Below are positions 9,450 through 18,997 of a DNA stretch of 58,892 nucleotides, in pieces (position 1 is the stretch's first letter; each line of letters starts with the position of its first letter). The notes under the pieces were generated by a model. The model did no database searches and was not told the origin of the DNA. It saw only the letters and a program-made list of their open reading frames with translations. This stretch comes from Bacteroidota bacterium (GTDB lineage Bacteria; Bacteroidota; Ignavibacteria; Ignavibacteriales; Ignavibacteriaceae), in assembly GCA_023453665.1 (NCBI GenBank), contig JAEXTA010000120.1, positions 1 through 58,892 of the forward strand, in the 5' to 3' direction. The translations under genes and the position numbers were made by a program.

Positions 9450-11924
9450 ATGAAGAAGTTCTATTTTGTTCTTTCTCTGCTCCTTGCTTTTTCATTCACT
9501 CTGGCTCAAAACCAGAAGAATTCTTCCGGAAACCTGGCCCCTTACCAGGTTTCTACTGAAGACAGAACTTATGTCCAGAACAACAATCCTATTGTTCTTG
9601 GCACCAGAGGAAATACTGAGTTAAACTACATCTTTACAGATTTTGAAGACCAGGTATTTCCACCTACAGGTTGGACATTAGAATTTTCAGGCACAGCTTA
9701 TTGGACTTTAGTCACCACTTGCAGTGGCTACGGAACAGGTGTGGCTTCAGCTAAATTTAATTTTTACAGCGCTTCGACTGGAACAACTCAATCATTGATT
9801 ACCAGTGTTATGGCTCCTACAGTAGCCGGTGATCAACTTGTGTTTGATCATGCTTATGCAACCTATACAGGCGGCGAAGATGATCAGCTTCAACTTGAAA
9901 CATCAACCGATGGCGGAACAACATTTACAACTTTAATTTTATTACATGGCGGAAATTCAGGTGAACTGGTAACTGCACCTGGTCAAAGTGGTACATTTAC
10001 ACCAACGGCAGCTCAATGGGCTACAAAAACTTTTGATCTTCCTGTTGGAACGAATATGGTTAAATTCAAAGCCATCAGTGCTTTTGGAAATAATTTATAT
10101 GTAGACAATATTAAAATTGGTACAGCACCAGCAAGTGACGTTGGTATGTTCTCACTTGATATTGCCGGAAATATTTTACCTGGTTCAATAACACCACAAG
10201 CAACAGTTAAAAATTTTGGAAGTGCAGCACAAACATTCAACGTTACAATGACAATTGTACCGGCTGGTTATACTTCTACAAAAACCGTAACCGGACTCGC
10301 TCCAAATACAACCCAGCAAGTTTCTTTTGATAACATTAATGCTGTAGTTGGTACTTATACGGTTAAAGCTTATACACAGCTCGCTGGTGATGTTAATGCA
10401 TTGAATGATACACTTCAAAAAGTTGTCAGTGTAACAGATGCTACATGGATGACAGCAGCAAATATAAACGTTGCAACTTATATGGGTACAGGAGCTACTT
10501 ACAAAAACGGCGCAACTGAACTTTTATTCTCAGCAGGCGGTAACTCAACAAATAAAACCGAAGTTAACAAATATGATTTTGCAACAAACACATGGGTTGC
10601 TGTAGCTCCATTGCCGCAGCCAAGAGTTGTTACAACGTCAGCAGCTACTATGGGTTATTATTTTGTAATTGGTGGAAGTGACGGTGCAACTACACCGGCT
10701 TATGTTAACACTACCTTCAAATATGATATCGCAGCAAACACGTGGTCAACAGCTGCAACTTTACCTGGAAATGTTGGTTGGGGCGATGCATATCCTTACC
10801 AGGATAGCTTGATTTATTTAGTAGGCGGATATGACGGAACAAACTATTTAACATCTGTTTTATTATATAATGTAAATACAAATACCTGGAGACCGGCAAC
10901 ATCATTACCAATTGGTATCTTCGGTGGTGCTATGGCTATCTATAACAATAAAATAGTTTACGTAGGCGGCGCTACCGCTGCGGGCATTGTAGGTACAACT
11001 TATGTTGGTACAATCGATGCAAGTGACAGATCAGTTATTACCTGGACAACAGGTACAGCATATCCATTAGGTGTTAAGTTCCGTTGGGATGCAGCAAGAT
11101 GGCAGGACGGTATCATCGTTGCAGGTGGAAGCCCGACAACATCATGGACAGGAACAACAGATTGTTATGTTTATAAGGTTGCGACAGATACATGGGTTCC
11201 TCAATTAAATAAACCAACCGCAATTCTTGGTGCAGCAGTTGGCAGTATCCAGACAGCTACTAACGTGTGGAAATATGCAGTTGCTACAGGGTACAATGGT
11301 ACAGCAGCTTCATTGTTAACAGAAGTTTTTGTTGATAATTCTTATGTAGTTCCAGTAGAACTTGCATCATTCACAGCTAAGAATATCAACGGAAACGTTG
11401 TACTTAACTGGTTAACCGCAAGTGAACTTAATAACAGCGGATTCGAAGTTCAGAGAAGATCAGGCAATGAAAATTTTGCAGCTATTGGTTTTGTTGAAGG
11501 CTTTGGAACAACATCACAGGCACAAAGTTATTCATTCACAGATCGTGAAGCTGTTAGCGGTAATTATACATACAGATTGAAACAAATTGATTTTGACGGA
11601 ACATTCAGCTACAGTCCTGAAGTTAATGTTGGTGTTAATGTTCCTGCAGAATTTAATTTAAGCCAGAACTATCCAAATCCTTTCAACCCATCAACAAAGA
11701 TTAATTTTAATCTCACAGTTGATTCAAGAGTAAGCTTTAAAGTATTTGATATTCTTGGTCAGGAAGTATACTCATCACTAAACCAGAACTATACTGCCGG
11801 TTTACATACAATTACATTCGACGGCAGCTCAATTAATAGCGGTGTTTATTTCTACAGATTAGATGCAGCCGGTATTGATGGAAGTGAATTTAGTTCAGTA
11901 ATGAAAATGATTCTTGCCAAATAG
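9450..11924 (+). CDS. Secreted Kelch-repeat protein with T9SS sorting domain
   Basis: An 824-residue secreted protein. A signal peptide occupies about residues 1-19 (ends TLAQ). Next comes a choice-of-anchor J/MAM-like jelly-roll domain (about 50-225, starting FTDFEDQVFPPTGW), a CARDB-like Ig domain (about 230-330), and Kelch-type propeller repeats (about 335-630, motifs such as NKYDFATNTWVAVAPLP). An FN3-like region (VPVELASFTAKN) and a T9SS type A sorting domain with QNYPNPFNPSTKINF and a Lys-ending tail follow. The sorting domain is removed after outer-membrane export. The ATG follows GAGG. A strong terminator lies at 11957. A role in surface adhesion or glycan binding is only a guess. Confidence 0.9.
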   Translation: MKKFYFVLSLLLAFSFTLAQNQKNSSGNLAPYQVSTEDRTYVQNNNPIVLGTRGNTELNYIFTDFEDQVFPPTGWTLEFSGTAYWTLVTTCSGYGTGVASAKFNFYSASTGTTQSLITSVMAPTVAGDQLVFDHAYATYTGGEDDQLQLETSTDGGTTFTTLILLHGGNSGELVTAPGQSGTFTPTAAQWATKTFDLPVGTNMVKFKAISAFGNNLYVDNIKIGTAPASDVGMFSLDIAGNILPGSITPQATVKNFGSAAQTFNVTMTIVPAGYTSTKTVTGLAPNTTQQVSFDNINAVVGTYTVKAYTQLAGDVNALNDTLQKVVSVTDATWMTAANINVATYMGTGATYKNGATELLFSAGGNSTNKTEVNKYDFATNTWVAVAPLPQPRVVTTSAATMGYYFVIGGSDGATTPAYVNTTFKYDIAANTWSTAATLPGNVGWGDAYPYQDSLIYLVGGYDGTNYLTSVLLYNVNTNTWRPATSLPIGIFGGAMAIYNNKIVYVGGATAAGIVGTTYVGTIDASDRSVITWTTGTAYPLGVKFRWDAARWQDGIIVAGGSPTTSWTGTTDCYVYKVATDTWVPQLNKPTAILGAAVGSIQTATNVWKYAVATGYNGTAASLLTEVFVDNSYVVPVELASFTAKNINGNVVLNWLTASELNNSGFEVQRRSGNENFAAIGFVEGFGTTSQAQSYSFTDREAVSGNYTYRLKQIDFDGTFSYSPEVNVGVNVPAEFNLSQNYPNPFNPSTKINFNLTVDSRVSFKVFDILGQEVYSSLNQNYTAGLHTITFDGSSINSGVYFYRLDAAGIDGSEFSSVMKMILAK

Positions 11925-11956
11925 AGAAGTTTGGTAAGAAGCAAGAAGAAGAGGAA

Positions 11957-11985
11957 GGGCGCAGCAATGCGCCCTTTTTATTTTT
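11957..11985 (+). terminator. Rho-independent terminator
   Basis: A perfect 7-bp stem GGGCGCA/TGCGCCC closed by a GCAA tetraloop (a GNRA loop) is followed by TTTTTATTTTT. It lies 32 bp after the Kelch/T9SS gene and ends that transcript. Confidence 0.93.
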
Positions 11986-12139
11986 AGAACAATACATCAG
12001 TTTAATACAGATCTCACGAGAAGTCTCTAAAAGATTCTTTCACTCTATCTAAAATGATATTATTTTGCAACGTTGTTTTTATTGAAATCAAGATGATAAT
12101 TAACCGAGTAAAAATTAAATCACTTAAAATTTATATAAC

Positions 12140-14110
12140 GTGAGCAAAAAAGAATCAAAGAAAAAACTATCCGGGGCAAAAGTAAAAGATCAGCAAAGTA
12201 AAACAGTTAGCTTAATTTATTCTCAATCACCGGGTAAGTATTTTAACTACTTAATCTATCTTCCTGTACTCTTAGTTGTGATTGGCGGAATTTATTTTGT
12301 TTATTCATCATATGATAAAAATGGTTTCTTTGGATTCCCACTTGATGATCCCTGGATACATCTTACTTTTGCAAAAAATTTTGTTGAGTACGGTAGTTTT
12401 TCATATTTCAAAAATGAAATAGTCACTTCAGGATCCACTTCGCCCATATACACACTTTTAGTTTCATTGTTTTACCTCTTTATAAAAAATGAATTTATTA
12501 TTAGTTATCTGACAGGAATAATCTTCGGAGCATTGTTTGTATATATTTTTATAAAACTTTCTAAAATTCAGTTTGGCAGCTCATATATGCTTGCCGTTTT
12601 TACTGCTCTGGTTGTTTCATTACAACCCAAACTGAATCTTATTAATGTTTCCGGAATGGAAACATCAATGTTTATTTTCTTTATCGCGGGTAGTTTCTAT
12701 GCTTATCACAACAAAAAAATAATTTTACTCGGAATTTTTCTTGGACTAACTATATGGTGCCGCCCCGATGGTTTTGTCCTCTGGCTTGCAATTGCTCTCG
12801 ACTTCTTTTTAAGGCGGAATTATTTTGATAAAAAATCAGACAGTGAAACGCATTTTTCAATTGCGGAAATTTCGAAAGCCTTTTCTGTCGCATTTGTATT
12901 AATTGCAGGTTATTTCCTTTTCAACTACTTACTCTCCGGTTCATTGCTTCCAAATACATACAGAGCAAAACTTGAATACTACCAGAATAATGAAAGAGCG
13001 AATTTTTTACAGAATGATGTGATCAATTATTTTTCAAACGTTGAGTTTATTCTTATCTGGATCCCTTTTTTCATAGCTGTCGTTGTGATGGCAAGATCAT
13101 TTTTCAAACGGAAGTATGATCCTTTATATCTATACTTATTTTTCATAGTTGGGTTGATAGCAGTTTATTACATCAAGCTTCCTTTTGCACATAGGTTTGG
13201 CAGATATCTTATTCCAGTTATTCCGTTTTATATTCTTATTGCCTTAAGCGGCGTTAAGATCATTATTGATTTTATACATGAGAAATTCGGTAAAGGAAAG
13301 AGCCAGCTTCCTAATATGGTTTTCATTCTTTACATAATTGCTTCTTTAACAATTATCATAAATCAGAATTCCAAAAATCTGGATGAATACACCGTACTGT
13401 GCCGTTATCATAATGAACGACATGTTGCTGCAGGTAAATGGATAAAAGAAAACACAAATGAAAATGCTTTAATAGCAACGCATGATGTAGGGGCAATTGC
13501 CTTTTATGGTGAAAGAAAATTAATTGATATGGCGGGTCTTGTTACGCCTGAATTAATTGATCATCTGAATAACCGCTTGTATTCAGAATACATAAACAAA
13601 TATCTCGCTGAACACGATGTTGATTTTCTCATTACCCTTAAGAACTGGTTTGAAGTGGTTAACGATAAACCGGTTTACATTCCAGTAAATGAGTTTGAAT
13701 TTATGGAAGTATACAAATACGAATACGGAAGAACGCACATACAGCCGAAAGAAGTCACACAAATAAACCAGGCAGCAATTCAAATGCTTCAAAGCGGGGC
13801 TGCCGCGAATGCTTTGCAATATCTTAATCAGTCATTGTCGCTGGATCCAAAATCTTCACAGACATATTTTTTACTTGGAGCTGTGTACGAAGCTATGCGA
13901 GATTATACGAAGGCGGAAAAAAGTTTTAGTAAAGCATTGGAATTGTTCCCTGAATATACAGAAGCTTACTACGGTTTAGGACAGACTTCGTTTAATCAAA
14001 ATAAGATTGAAGAAGCAAATTATTATGTGAATAAATGTCTCTTGCTAAACCCTGAATATCAGCCCGCTAAACAACTATTGGACAGGATAACACCAAAACT
14101 GGTTAACTGA
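12140..14110 (+). CDS. GT-C-type membrane glycosyltransferase with C-terminal TPR repeats
   Basis: A 656-residue protein starting at GTG. Basic residues precede about ten membrane helices. The first periplasmic loop has PLDDPWIHLTFAKNF followed by GSTSPIYTLL, resembling the DD-containing catalytic loop of polyprenyl-sugar-dependent GT-C enzymes (AftB-like pattern DDAY...GYTSPLW). This predicts transfer of a sugar from a lipid carrier on the periplasmic side. A soluble region (about 420-540) contains HDVGAIAFYGERKLIDMAGL. The last about 110 residues are three TPRs, for example YFLLGAVYEAMRDYTKAEKSFSKAL. TPR extensions often bind partner proteins. It has no close neighbours and is probably monocistronic. 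Confidence 0.78.
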   Translation: MSKKESKKKLSGAKVKDQQSKTVSLIYSQSPGKYFNYLIYLPVLLVVIGGIYFVYSSYDKNGFFGFPLDDPWIHLTFAKNFVEYGSFSYFKNEIVTSGSTSPIYTLLVSLFYLFIKNEFIISYLTGIIFGALFVYIFIKLSKIQFGSSYMLAVFTALVVSLQPKLNLINVSGMETSMFIFFIAGSFYAYHNKKIILLGIFLGLTIWCRPDGFVLWLAIALDFFLRRNYFDKKSDSETHFSIAEISKAFSVAFVLIAGYFLFNYLLSGSLLPNTYRAKLEYYQNNERANFLQNDVINYFSNVEFILIWIPFFIAVVVMARSFFKRKYDPLYLYLFFIVGLIAVYYIKLPFAHRFGRYLIPVIPFYILIALSGVKIIIDFIHEKFGKGKSQLPNMVFILYIIASLTIIINQNSKNLDEYTVLCRYHNERHVAAGKWIKENTNENALIATHDVGAIAFYGERKLIDMAGLVTPELIDHLNNRLYSEYINKYLAEHDVDFLITLKNWFEVVNDKPVYIPVNEFEFMEVYKYEYGRTHIQPKEVTQINQAAIQMLQSGAAANALQYLNQSLSLDPKSSQTYFLLGAVYEAMRDYTKAEKSFSKALELFPEYTEAYYGLGQTSFNQNKIEEANYYVNKCLLLNPEYQPAKQLLDRITPKLVN

Positions 14111-14315
14111 CAAAATAAAAAAGCCGTACCGGGCAGTTCTCTTCGATTAAATTAATGGTTCAAATAGCAACGGATAAACTATTTGAGACATTTTTCCGAT
14201 AATAAATCAGATGATATAAGATGTCGGATAAATGAAAATCAGTGGCATAATTCATGAAACATCAGCCCAAAATCATTTAGTCCGCCATTCATTAACTAAA
14301 GTTCGCAAGGTAAAT

Positions 14316-14525
14316 ATGAACAAACATCTGACAGAAAAAATGGATGAGATTCACCAGCTAATCAAAAAGATTATTGAGCTTGAATACAAACAGGCACTAA
14401 ATAAAGGTTTGCTGGAACCATCAGCAATTGCCAATAAAATATGGGACGTACTGATTGATAAAAATGTGATCACCGTTCCGGTTCCCGAATCTGCCTGCGG
14501 TTGTTATGAAGATACGGATGAATAG
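14316..14525 (+). CDS. Small hypothetical protein
   Basis: I do not recognise this protein of about 69 residues. The open frame extends to an ATG at 14232, but the ATG at 14316 is preceded by AAGG at good spacing and begins a clean amphipathic helix (MNKHLTEKMDEIHQLIKKII), so it is the likelier start. The tail is acidic with two Cys (SACGCYEDTDE), which could bind a metal. There is no signal peptide. It is convergent with the TPR lipoprotein gene 22 bp downstream. Confidence 0.5.
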   Translation: MNKHLTEKMDEIHQLIKKIIELEYKQALNKGLLEPSAIANKIWDVLIDKNVITVPVPESACGCYEDTDE

Positions 14526-14547
14526 AATTTAATTTTGTACGATAAAA

Positions 14548-15522
14548 TTATTTTGATTTCTTCTTTTGTGTTTCGGTACAATTTTCTGCAATAGCTGAGA
14601 AAGCTTCAACAAACCCAAGTTCTGCAGCCTTTTTGAGATCTGAACAGCCTTTTGTTTTATTCTTAAGATTCAGTTCTGCTAATCCTTTAACATAGTAGGC
14701 ACGTCCGTCTTTAGGATCTAATTTAATCATCATCTCATAGTCTTTTACAGCGCCTTTAAAATCATCAATCATAAATTTTGCTTCGCCGCGCATGTAAAAA
14801 TACTGCGGTGTCTTGTTATCAAGTTTTATTGCTTCTGTAAAATCTTCTATAGCACCTTCATAATCACCTAATATTCCTTTATCGGTACCTCTGGAAATAT
14901 ATGCGTTTATGTTTCGGGGATCTATTTCTATTGCAGTTGTAAAGTCATCAATGGCGCCGAGCGGGTCTTCAATCATTCCTTTTACATTCCCTCTGTTAAC
15001 ATAACCGCGTGCATCATTCGGTTCAAGGTTTATATATTTTCCATAGTCTTCTATAGCGGCGCTATAATTATTGTTAAAACTATTCAGATATGCCCGGGCA
15101 AAGTATGCTTCAGAAAAATTTTCGTTTAATCCAATACAGATATTTAAATCTTTAAAAGATTCATTAATGTTTTGCAAATCAAAATGACATAATGCCCTGT
15201 TAAGATATGCTTCAGCAAAATTTGGTTGAAGTTCGATTGCTTTGGAATATGTTATAAGAGCTTCGCGCAACTGCCCGGTTTTGCTCAAGGCTTTTGCTTT
15301 ATTAAAATATATTTTTGATTCAGGTGATTTGGTAAGAGCTATATCAAATAATTCAATGGCCTTGTAATAATTGCCCTGTGAAAAAAAATCCATTCCTTCA
15401 GTAAAATAATCCTTTTGTACAGTAGAACAAGAATGTAACAGAATCAATAAAGAGACAATGACAGACGGAAGGATTATTTTTTCGTCTAGTATTGATTTCA
15501 TTTGAGAGAGTGATGAAACCAT
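14548..15522 (-). CDS. TPR-repeat lipoprotein
   Basis: A 324-residue protein. An N-terminal hydrophobic segment ends in LILLHSC, a lipobox, so the mature protein is probably a lipid-anchored periplasmic or outer-membrane protein beginning at Cys. The rest is about eight consecutive 34-residue TPR units, for example KAIELFDIALTKSPESKIYFNKA and AIEDFTEAIKLDNKTPQYFYMRG, forming a helical scaffold for protein binding. A start at the internal Met8 (15501) would give a more usual signal peptide. It follows the next lipoprotein gene by 6 bp and is cotranscribed with it. The binding partner is unknown. Confidence 0.82.
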   Translation of the reverse strand: MVSSLSQMKSILDEKIILPSVIVSLLILLHSCSTVQKDYFTEGMDFFSQGNYYKAIELFDIALTKSPESKIYFNKAKALSKTGQLREALITYSKAIELQPNFAEAYLNRALCHFDLQNINESFKDLNICIGLNENFSEAYFARAYLNSFNNNYSAAIEDYGKYINLEPNDARGYVNRGNVKGMIEDPLGAIDDFTTAIEIDPRNINAYISRGTDKGILGDYEGAIEDFTEAIKLDNKTPQYFYMRGEAKFMIDDFKGAVKDYEMMIKLDPKDGRAYYVKGLAELNLKNKTKGCSDLKKAAELGFVEAFSAIAENCTETQKKKSK

Positions 15523-15528
15523 CCCGGA

Positions 15529-16035
15529 TTATTTTTTCAGATAGTGAAGATAATCTGAAATCAACTTCCTGATAATTGAAGTTTCAGATGTAAGCCAGAA
15601 TAATTTATTTTCTAGTGAGAATATAAAATGTGATTGACTGTAACCAAGGCATTTATAGATTTTCAAACCATCGATATAAAAAATATCACCATTGGTAAAT
15701 TCAGTGCTTCCGCTTGCAATTTTATCAGTCATTCTTTTAAACTCATCCTGTGCAATGAATTTATCATCAAAATAAGAAATATAGATTGTCGCCCCGCCTT
15801 CACTTCCGGAATAAAAACCTATTTCATTTTTGTCAGAGCCGACCACGCCCTGGTGCATTCGAAGTAAAAAATCTTTTGCTTCTTTGCCGGTTAATTTTTT
15901 ATCAAGGGTAAGAGATTCAAATTCTGCTGGTAATGGGTCTTGTTCTTTTGAACAACCGGTCGGAATTATTAAAACAAAAACCACCGCGATAAACAGAATA
16001 AACTTTACAAGATGTCTATGTTTAATGTTTGACAA
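15529..16035 (-). CDS. Hypothetical lipoprotein
   Basis: A 168-residue protein not assigned to a family. It has a basic start, a hydrophobic stretch and a lipobox ending IPTGC, so it should be lipid-modified at about residue 28. The mature part is a small mixed alpha/beta domain with a central segment GATIYISYFDDKFIAQDEF. It sits 6 bp upstream of the TPR lipoprotein and 39 bp downstream of the small HTH protein, which suggests a three-gene unit. Confidence 0.65.
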   Translation of the reverse strand: MSNIKHRHLVKFILFIAVVFVLIIPTGCSKEQDPLPAEFESLTLDKKLTGKEAKDFLLRMHQGVVGSDKNEIGFYSGSEGGATIYISYFDDKFIAQDEFKRMTDKIASGSTEFTNGDIFYIDGLKIYKCLGYSQSHFIFSLENKLFWLTSETSIIRKLISDYLHYLKK

Positions 16036-16074
16036 TTTATTACCTTAATGATTTTGTAAAAAGAAAGAATGAAA

Positions 16075-16284
16075 CTAAAAATCCAGCCGAGTCTGATTTA
16101 TTTTTTTTATCGGTTTTTTAGACTTATGATCTTTCAAAAAATCTCCAAAAGCTTCCTGCGAAATAATATAAATTTTTCCAACCTGTTCAGCTTTAAGTTT
16201 GCCCGATTTAATGTAATAAAGAACAGTTGAACGGCTAAGCTTTAAGAGTTTTGATACTTCAATTACACTGAAAAATTCTTTCAT
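16075..16284 (-). CDS. Small HTH protein, excisionase/MerR-like (HTH_17)
   Basis: A 69-residue protein with a complete winged-helix excisionase-family fold: FFSVIEVSKLLKLSRSTVLYYIKSGKLKAEQVGK forms the helix-turn-helix and wing, and a Lys-rich tail follows. Such proteins bind DNA, either as excisionases of mobile elements or as small regulators. No integrase, att-like repeat or phage gene is nearby, so a regulatory role, perhaps for the two lipoproteins 39 bp downstream, is the simpler reading. Confidence 0.75.
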   Translation of the reverse strand: MKEFFSVIEVSKLLKLSRSTVLYYIKSGKLKAEQVGKIYIISQEAFGDFLKDHKSKKPIKKINQTRLDF

Positions 16285-16463
16285 TCTTCAATCCGGGAAT
16301 GAATCGGAATATTTTTGAGAAAACTAAAGAATTGTGCTGCATTAAATTCTGAATTTGACTCACGATTTCAACGCAGCACGAATTAACTTTTCATCTCCGC
16401 GTATAAACTAAAGAATATCACTTGCAGATGCAACAACCGCCAAAATTTTGCCTGATGGTTTCT

Positions 16464-17255
16464 TTACTGTGAGTGTACTTTTGATCTGATGATTTTTTCA
16501 GCAAGCCTTTGGTTTAAACTATAAAGCCACATCAGCATTTTTAATTTAAATGGCATTATAAGTTCATGTTTCTTCTTAAATGCTGCAGACAGAATTCTTT
16601 TACTGCATTCCTGAACTGTAACAGATTCTGATGTATGAGATTTTTTTTGATCATGAATTTTTTCACCTGCTGAGTTAAGTGCATTTTCCCGTAACTCTGT
16701 TCCGCTAACCCAATGAGGTAGGACTGATAGAAGGTGAATATCTTTAAATTCAAAACGGAGTGAATTTATAAATCCCTGCACAGCATGTTTGGATGCCGAA
16801 TAAATTGTGTGATAAGGCACACCAAATTTACCCTGTGCCGAAGAAATAAAAATTGCCATTCCTTTTGAACTGTGTAAGTGTTTTGAGAACGCTTTGAAAG
16901 AATTAACAACGCCCCAAAAATTAACTTCGAATAAGTTTTTGAATGCACCAATGTTATCTATCTTATCAAATTCAGCCCACATACTTAGTCCGGCATTCAT
17001 CACCAGGTAATCAATCCTCCCGTACTTATTAAAAGTATATTCGGCAAGCTGATAACATTTTTCAATATCCGTTACATCACCAATAACAAGAGAAGAAGAT
17101 TGTGAATCCAGCATATTAAAAGTTTCAAGCAATTTCTCTTCATTTCGTGAAAAGAGAATTACTGATGCACCTTCTCTCGCAAAGTCGATTGAAAGTTGTC
17201 TTCCTAAACCCGAAGAAGCTCCCGTTATTACAACTACCTTTTTTTCGAATCTCAA
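16464..17255 (-). CDS. Short-chain dehydrogenase/reductase, candidate acyl/alkyl-DHAP reductase
   Basis: A 263-residue classical SDR with the NAD(P)-binding TGASSGLG (11-18), NAG (87-89), catalytic Ser139 and YxxxK (Y152, K156). LFSRNEEKL after the second strand has a basic residue (R37) suited to NADPH. The pattern near the active site (SSAQGKFGVPYHTIYSASKHA) resembles the DHRS7B/PexRAP branch, which reduces acyl- and alkyl-dihydroxyacetone phosphate in animals. It is the last gene of the ether-lipid operon and overlaps the AGPS homologue by 4 bp. The family call is solid. The DHAP-reductase role is inferred mainly from context. Confidence 0.85.
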   Translation of the reverse strand: MRFEKKVVVITGASSGLGRQLSIDFAREGASVILFSRNEEKLLETFNMLDSQSSSLVIGDVTDIEKCYQLAEYTFNKYGRIDYLVMNAGLSMWAEFDKIDNIGAFKNLFEVNFWGVVNSFKAFSKHLHSSKGMAIFISSAQGKFGVPYHTIYSASKHAVQGFINSLRFEFKDIHLLSVLPHWVSGTELRENALNSAGEKIHDQKKSHTSESVTVQECSKRILSAAFKKKHELIMPFKLKMLMWLYSLNQRLAEKIIRSKVHSQ

Positions 17256-18997
17256 ACTAATCCCTTGTCAAAATAATTTATGTCTTCAGTTTTTAATCCC
17301 CATTCAGTAACACTTTGATCAGTTGGGATTACTTTACCCGGATTCATTATACCATTCGGATCGAGTCCATTCTTTAAAGCTTTAAGTGCATCAACACCAG
17401 TTTTTGAAATATCATCTTCAAGCCAGGGCAAATGTTCAAAACCGACTGCGTGATGATGTGATAAAGTAGCGCCGCCTTTAATGAATGAATCTTCAGCAGA
17501 TTTTTTTATGTACAGATACTGTTCTATCTCTTTACCAGGTATTTGCTGACATCCGAAAGTGAAATATAAACTGGCGCCTGAGTGGTAAGTATGACTTATG
17601 TGGCATCCCAGGAAAGGTTTCTTTCCTGTTTTTTCAATTGCTGTTTTGAGTGCATTGTATGTTGAATAATATAGTGGTAGCAGGTTACTCCAAACTGTTG
17701 CAGTTTCACTTACATCTGCCATTATATTTCTGTCCATAACAAAATCACGTAAATAAGGAAAATCATATTTACCCTTTTCAAATGCTTTACCCGGATCAGT
17801 TCCAAGATTTACTGCTCCATGTTTTTTATAAATTGATTTAACTTTACTTTTTATTGAAGCGAACTGAGCTTTATCACCTTCAAAAACATTAAGCATAAGG
17901 CAGCATTTTTCAAAATCAAACCCTTTAACATTCTTTAAGTATGATTTTACAAGATTACCAAGATGATGTTTAATTGGAGTTGATTTGCTTTTGTAGGCAA
18001 GTGACAACCCAGTTTTGTCCGGATCGTTTAATCTTGTAACAACAGGCATACAATCTTTTTCAACACATTCGTAAATAGCTTTGATACCGCTTTCAAAATT
18101 GGGAAATAAAAATCCATAAGCTGCTCTGCACTCGGGAAGTTTGTGAACCTGCATTACCGCTTCTGTAATAACACCAAGTATTCCTTCACTGCCGATACAA
18201 ATATGTTTAATATCAATTCCGTTTGAAGATTTAGGAACTGTTCTTGTAACAATTGTTCCGTTTGGTGTTACCATTCTGAGAGATATAACCATATCTTCAA
18301 TTTTTCCATAGATGTCGCTTTGCATCCCTGCAGATCGGGTTGCAATCCATCCGCCTAAAGCAGAATATTCAAATGAATCAGGAAAATGCCCAAGTGTAAA
18401 TCCTTCTTTCTGTAACTGCTGTTCCATGTAAGGACCCATTGTTCCAGCCTGGATTCTTGCAACTGAAGATTCTTTATCAATGCCTAATACTTTATTCATT
18501 CTTTTAAGATCGAGTGAGACAACACAAACATTTTGCTGTTTAAAAACTTCAAGTGAGCCGGCAATATTACTGCCGCCGCCGAAAGGGATTATTTTTACAC
18601 CCGTTTTATTTGCGAGTTTTATGATTTCGCAAATTTCATCTTCATTTTCAGGATATAGAATAATATCGGGTGCGCCTTTAATAATTCCGTGTCTTATTCT
18701 CCAAAGATCCCTGAAACTTTTTCCATAACAGTGAACAAGTCTATCCAGCTTATCTAAAGTAACCTGGTCTTCGCGTAAAAGTTTTTTTATTGAATTAAGA
18801 AATTCATTTTCAATAATTTGTTCAGGTAACATTATTTTTTCAAAAGGAACAGGCGGCGTAAACAAAACTTTGCTGTCATCTTCAATGCCTACAACTTTTT
18901 TTATATAAGGCCAAAGGTCAGGTTTGCTTTCGATATCAAAGTCGATTTTTTCATCCCCCCAACCCCACCACTTCATTTGTTTAATTTCAGTCTCCAT
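17252..18997 (-). CDS. Alkyldihydroxyacetonephosphate synthase (AGPS) homologue, FAD-binding oxidase
   Basis: A 581-residue FAD enzyme of the VAO family. It starts with MKWWGWG, typical of AGPS. The FAD-binding PP-loop is IIPFGGGSNIAGS, and FPDSFEYSALGGWIATRSAGMQ matches the strongly conserved AGPS core. TYHSGASLYFTFG contains the conserved Tyr of the active site, and the catalytic triple-His appears as SHHHAVG (HHH at about 514-516). LDPNGIMNPGK closes the fold. AGPS swaps the acyl chain of acyl-DHAP for a fatty alcohol, creating the ether bond. Its start overlaps the acyltransferase stop by 1 bp and its stop overlaps the SDR by 4 bp. Confidence 0.92.
   Translation of the reverse strand: METEIKQMKWWGWGDEKIDFDIESKPDLWPYIKKVVGIEDDSKVLFTPPVPFEKIMLPEQIIENEFLNSIKKLLREDQVTLDKLDRLVHCYGKSFRDLWRIRHGIIKGAPDIILYPENEDEICEIIKLANKTGVKIIPFGGGSNIAGSLEVFKQQNVCVVSLDLKRMNKVLGIDKESSVARIQAGTMGPYMEQQLQKEGFTLGHFPDSFEYSALGGWIATRSAGMQSDIYGKIEDMVISLRMVTPNGTIVTRTVPKSSNGIDIKHICIGSEGILGVITEAVMQVHKLPECRAAYGFLFPNFESGIKAIYECVEKDCMPVVTRLNDPDKTGLSLAYKSKSTPIKHHLGNLVKSYLKNVKGFDFEKCCLMLNVFEGDKAQFASIKSKVKSIYKKHGAVNLGTDPGKAFEKGKYDFPYLRDFVMDRNIMADVSETATVWSNLLPLYYSTYNALKTAIEKTGKKPFLGCHISHTYHSGASLYFTFGCQQIPGKEIEQYLYIKKSAEDSFIKGGATLSHHHAVGFEHLPWLEDDISKTGVDALKALKNGLDPNGIMNPGKVIPTDQSVTEWGLKTEDINYFDKGLV

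Noticed and set aside
16075..16284. Excisionase of a mobile element
   Set aside because: The HTH fold is right, but no integrase, att repeats or phage genes are nearby, so I keep it as a general small DNA-binding protein.
16333..16379. GTGCTGC...GCAGCAC inverted repeat upstream of the small HTH gene
   Set aside because: Seven-base arms about 33 bp apart with no T-tract. Could be chance or a weak operator, too little to call.
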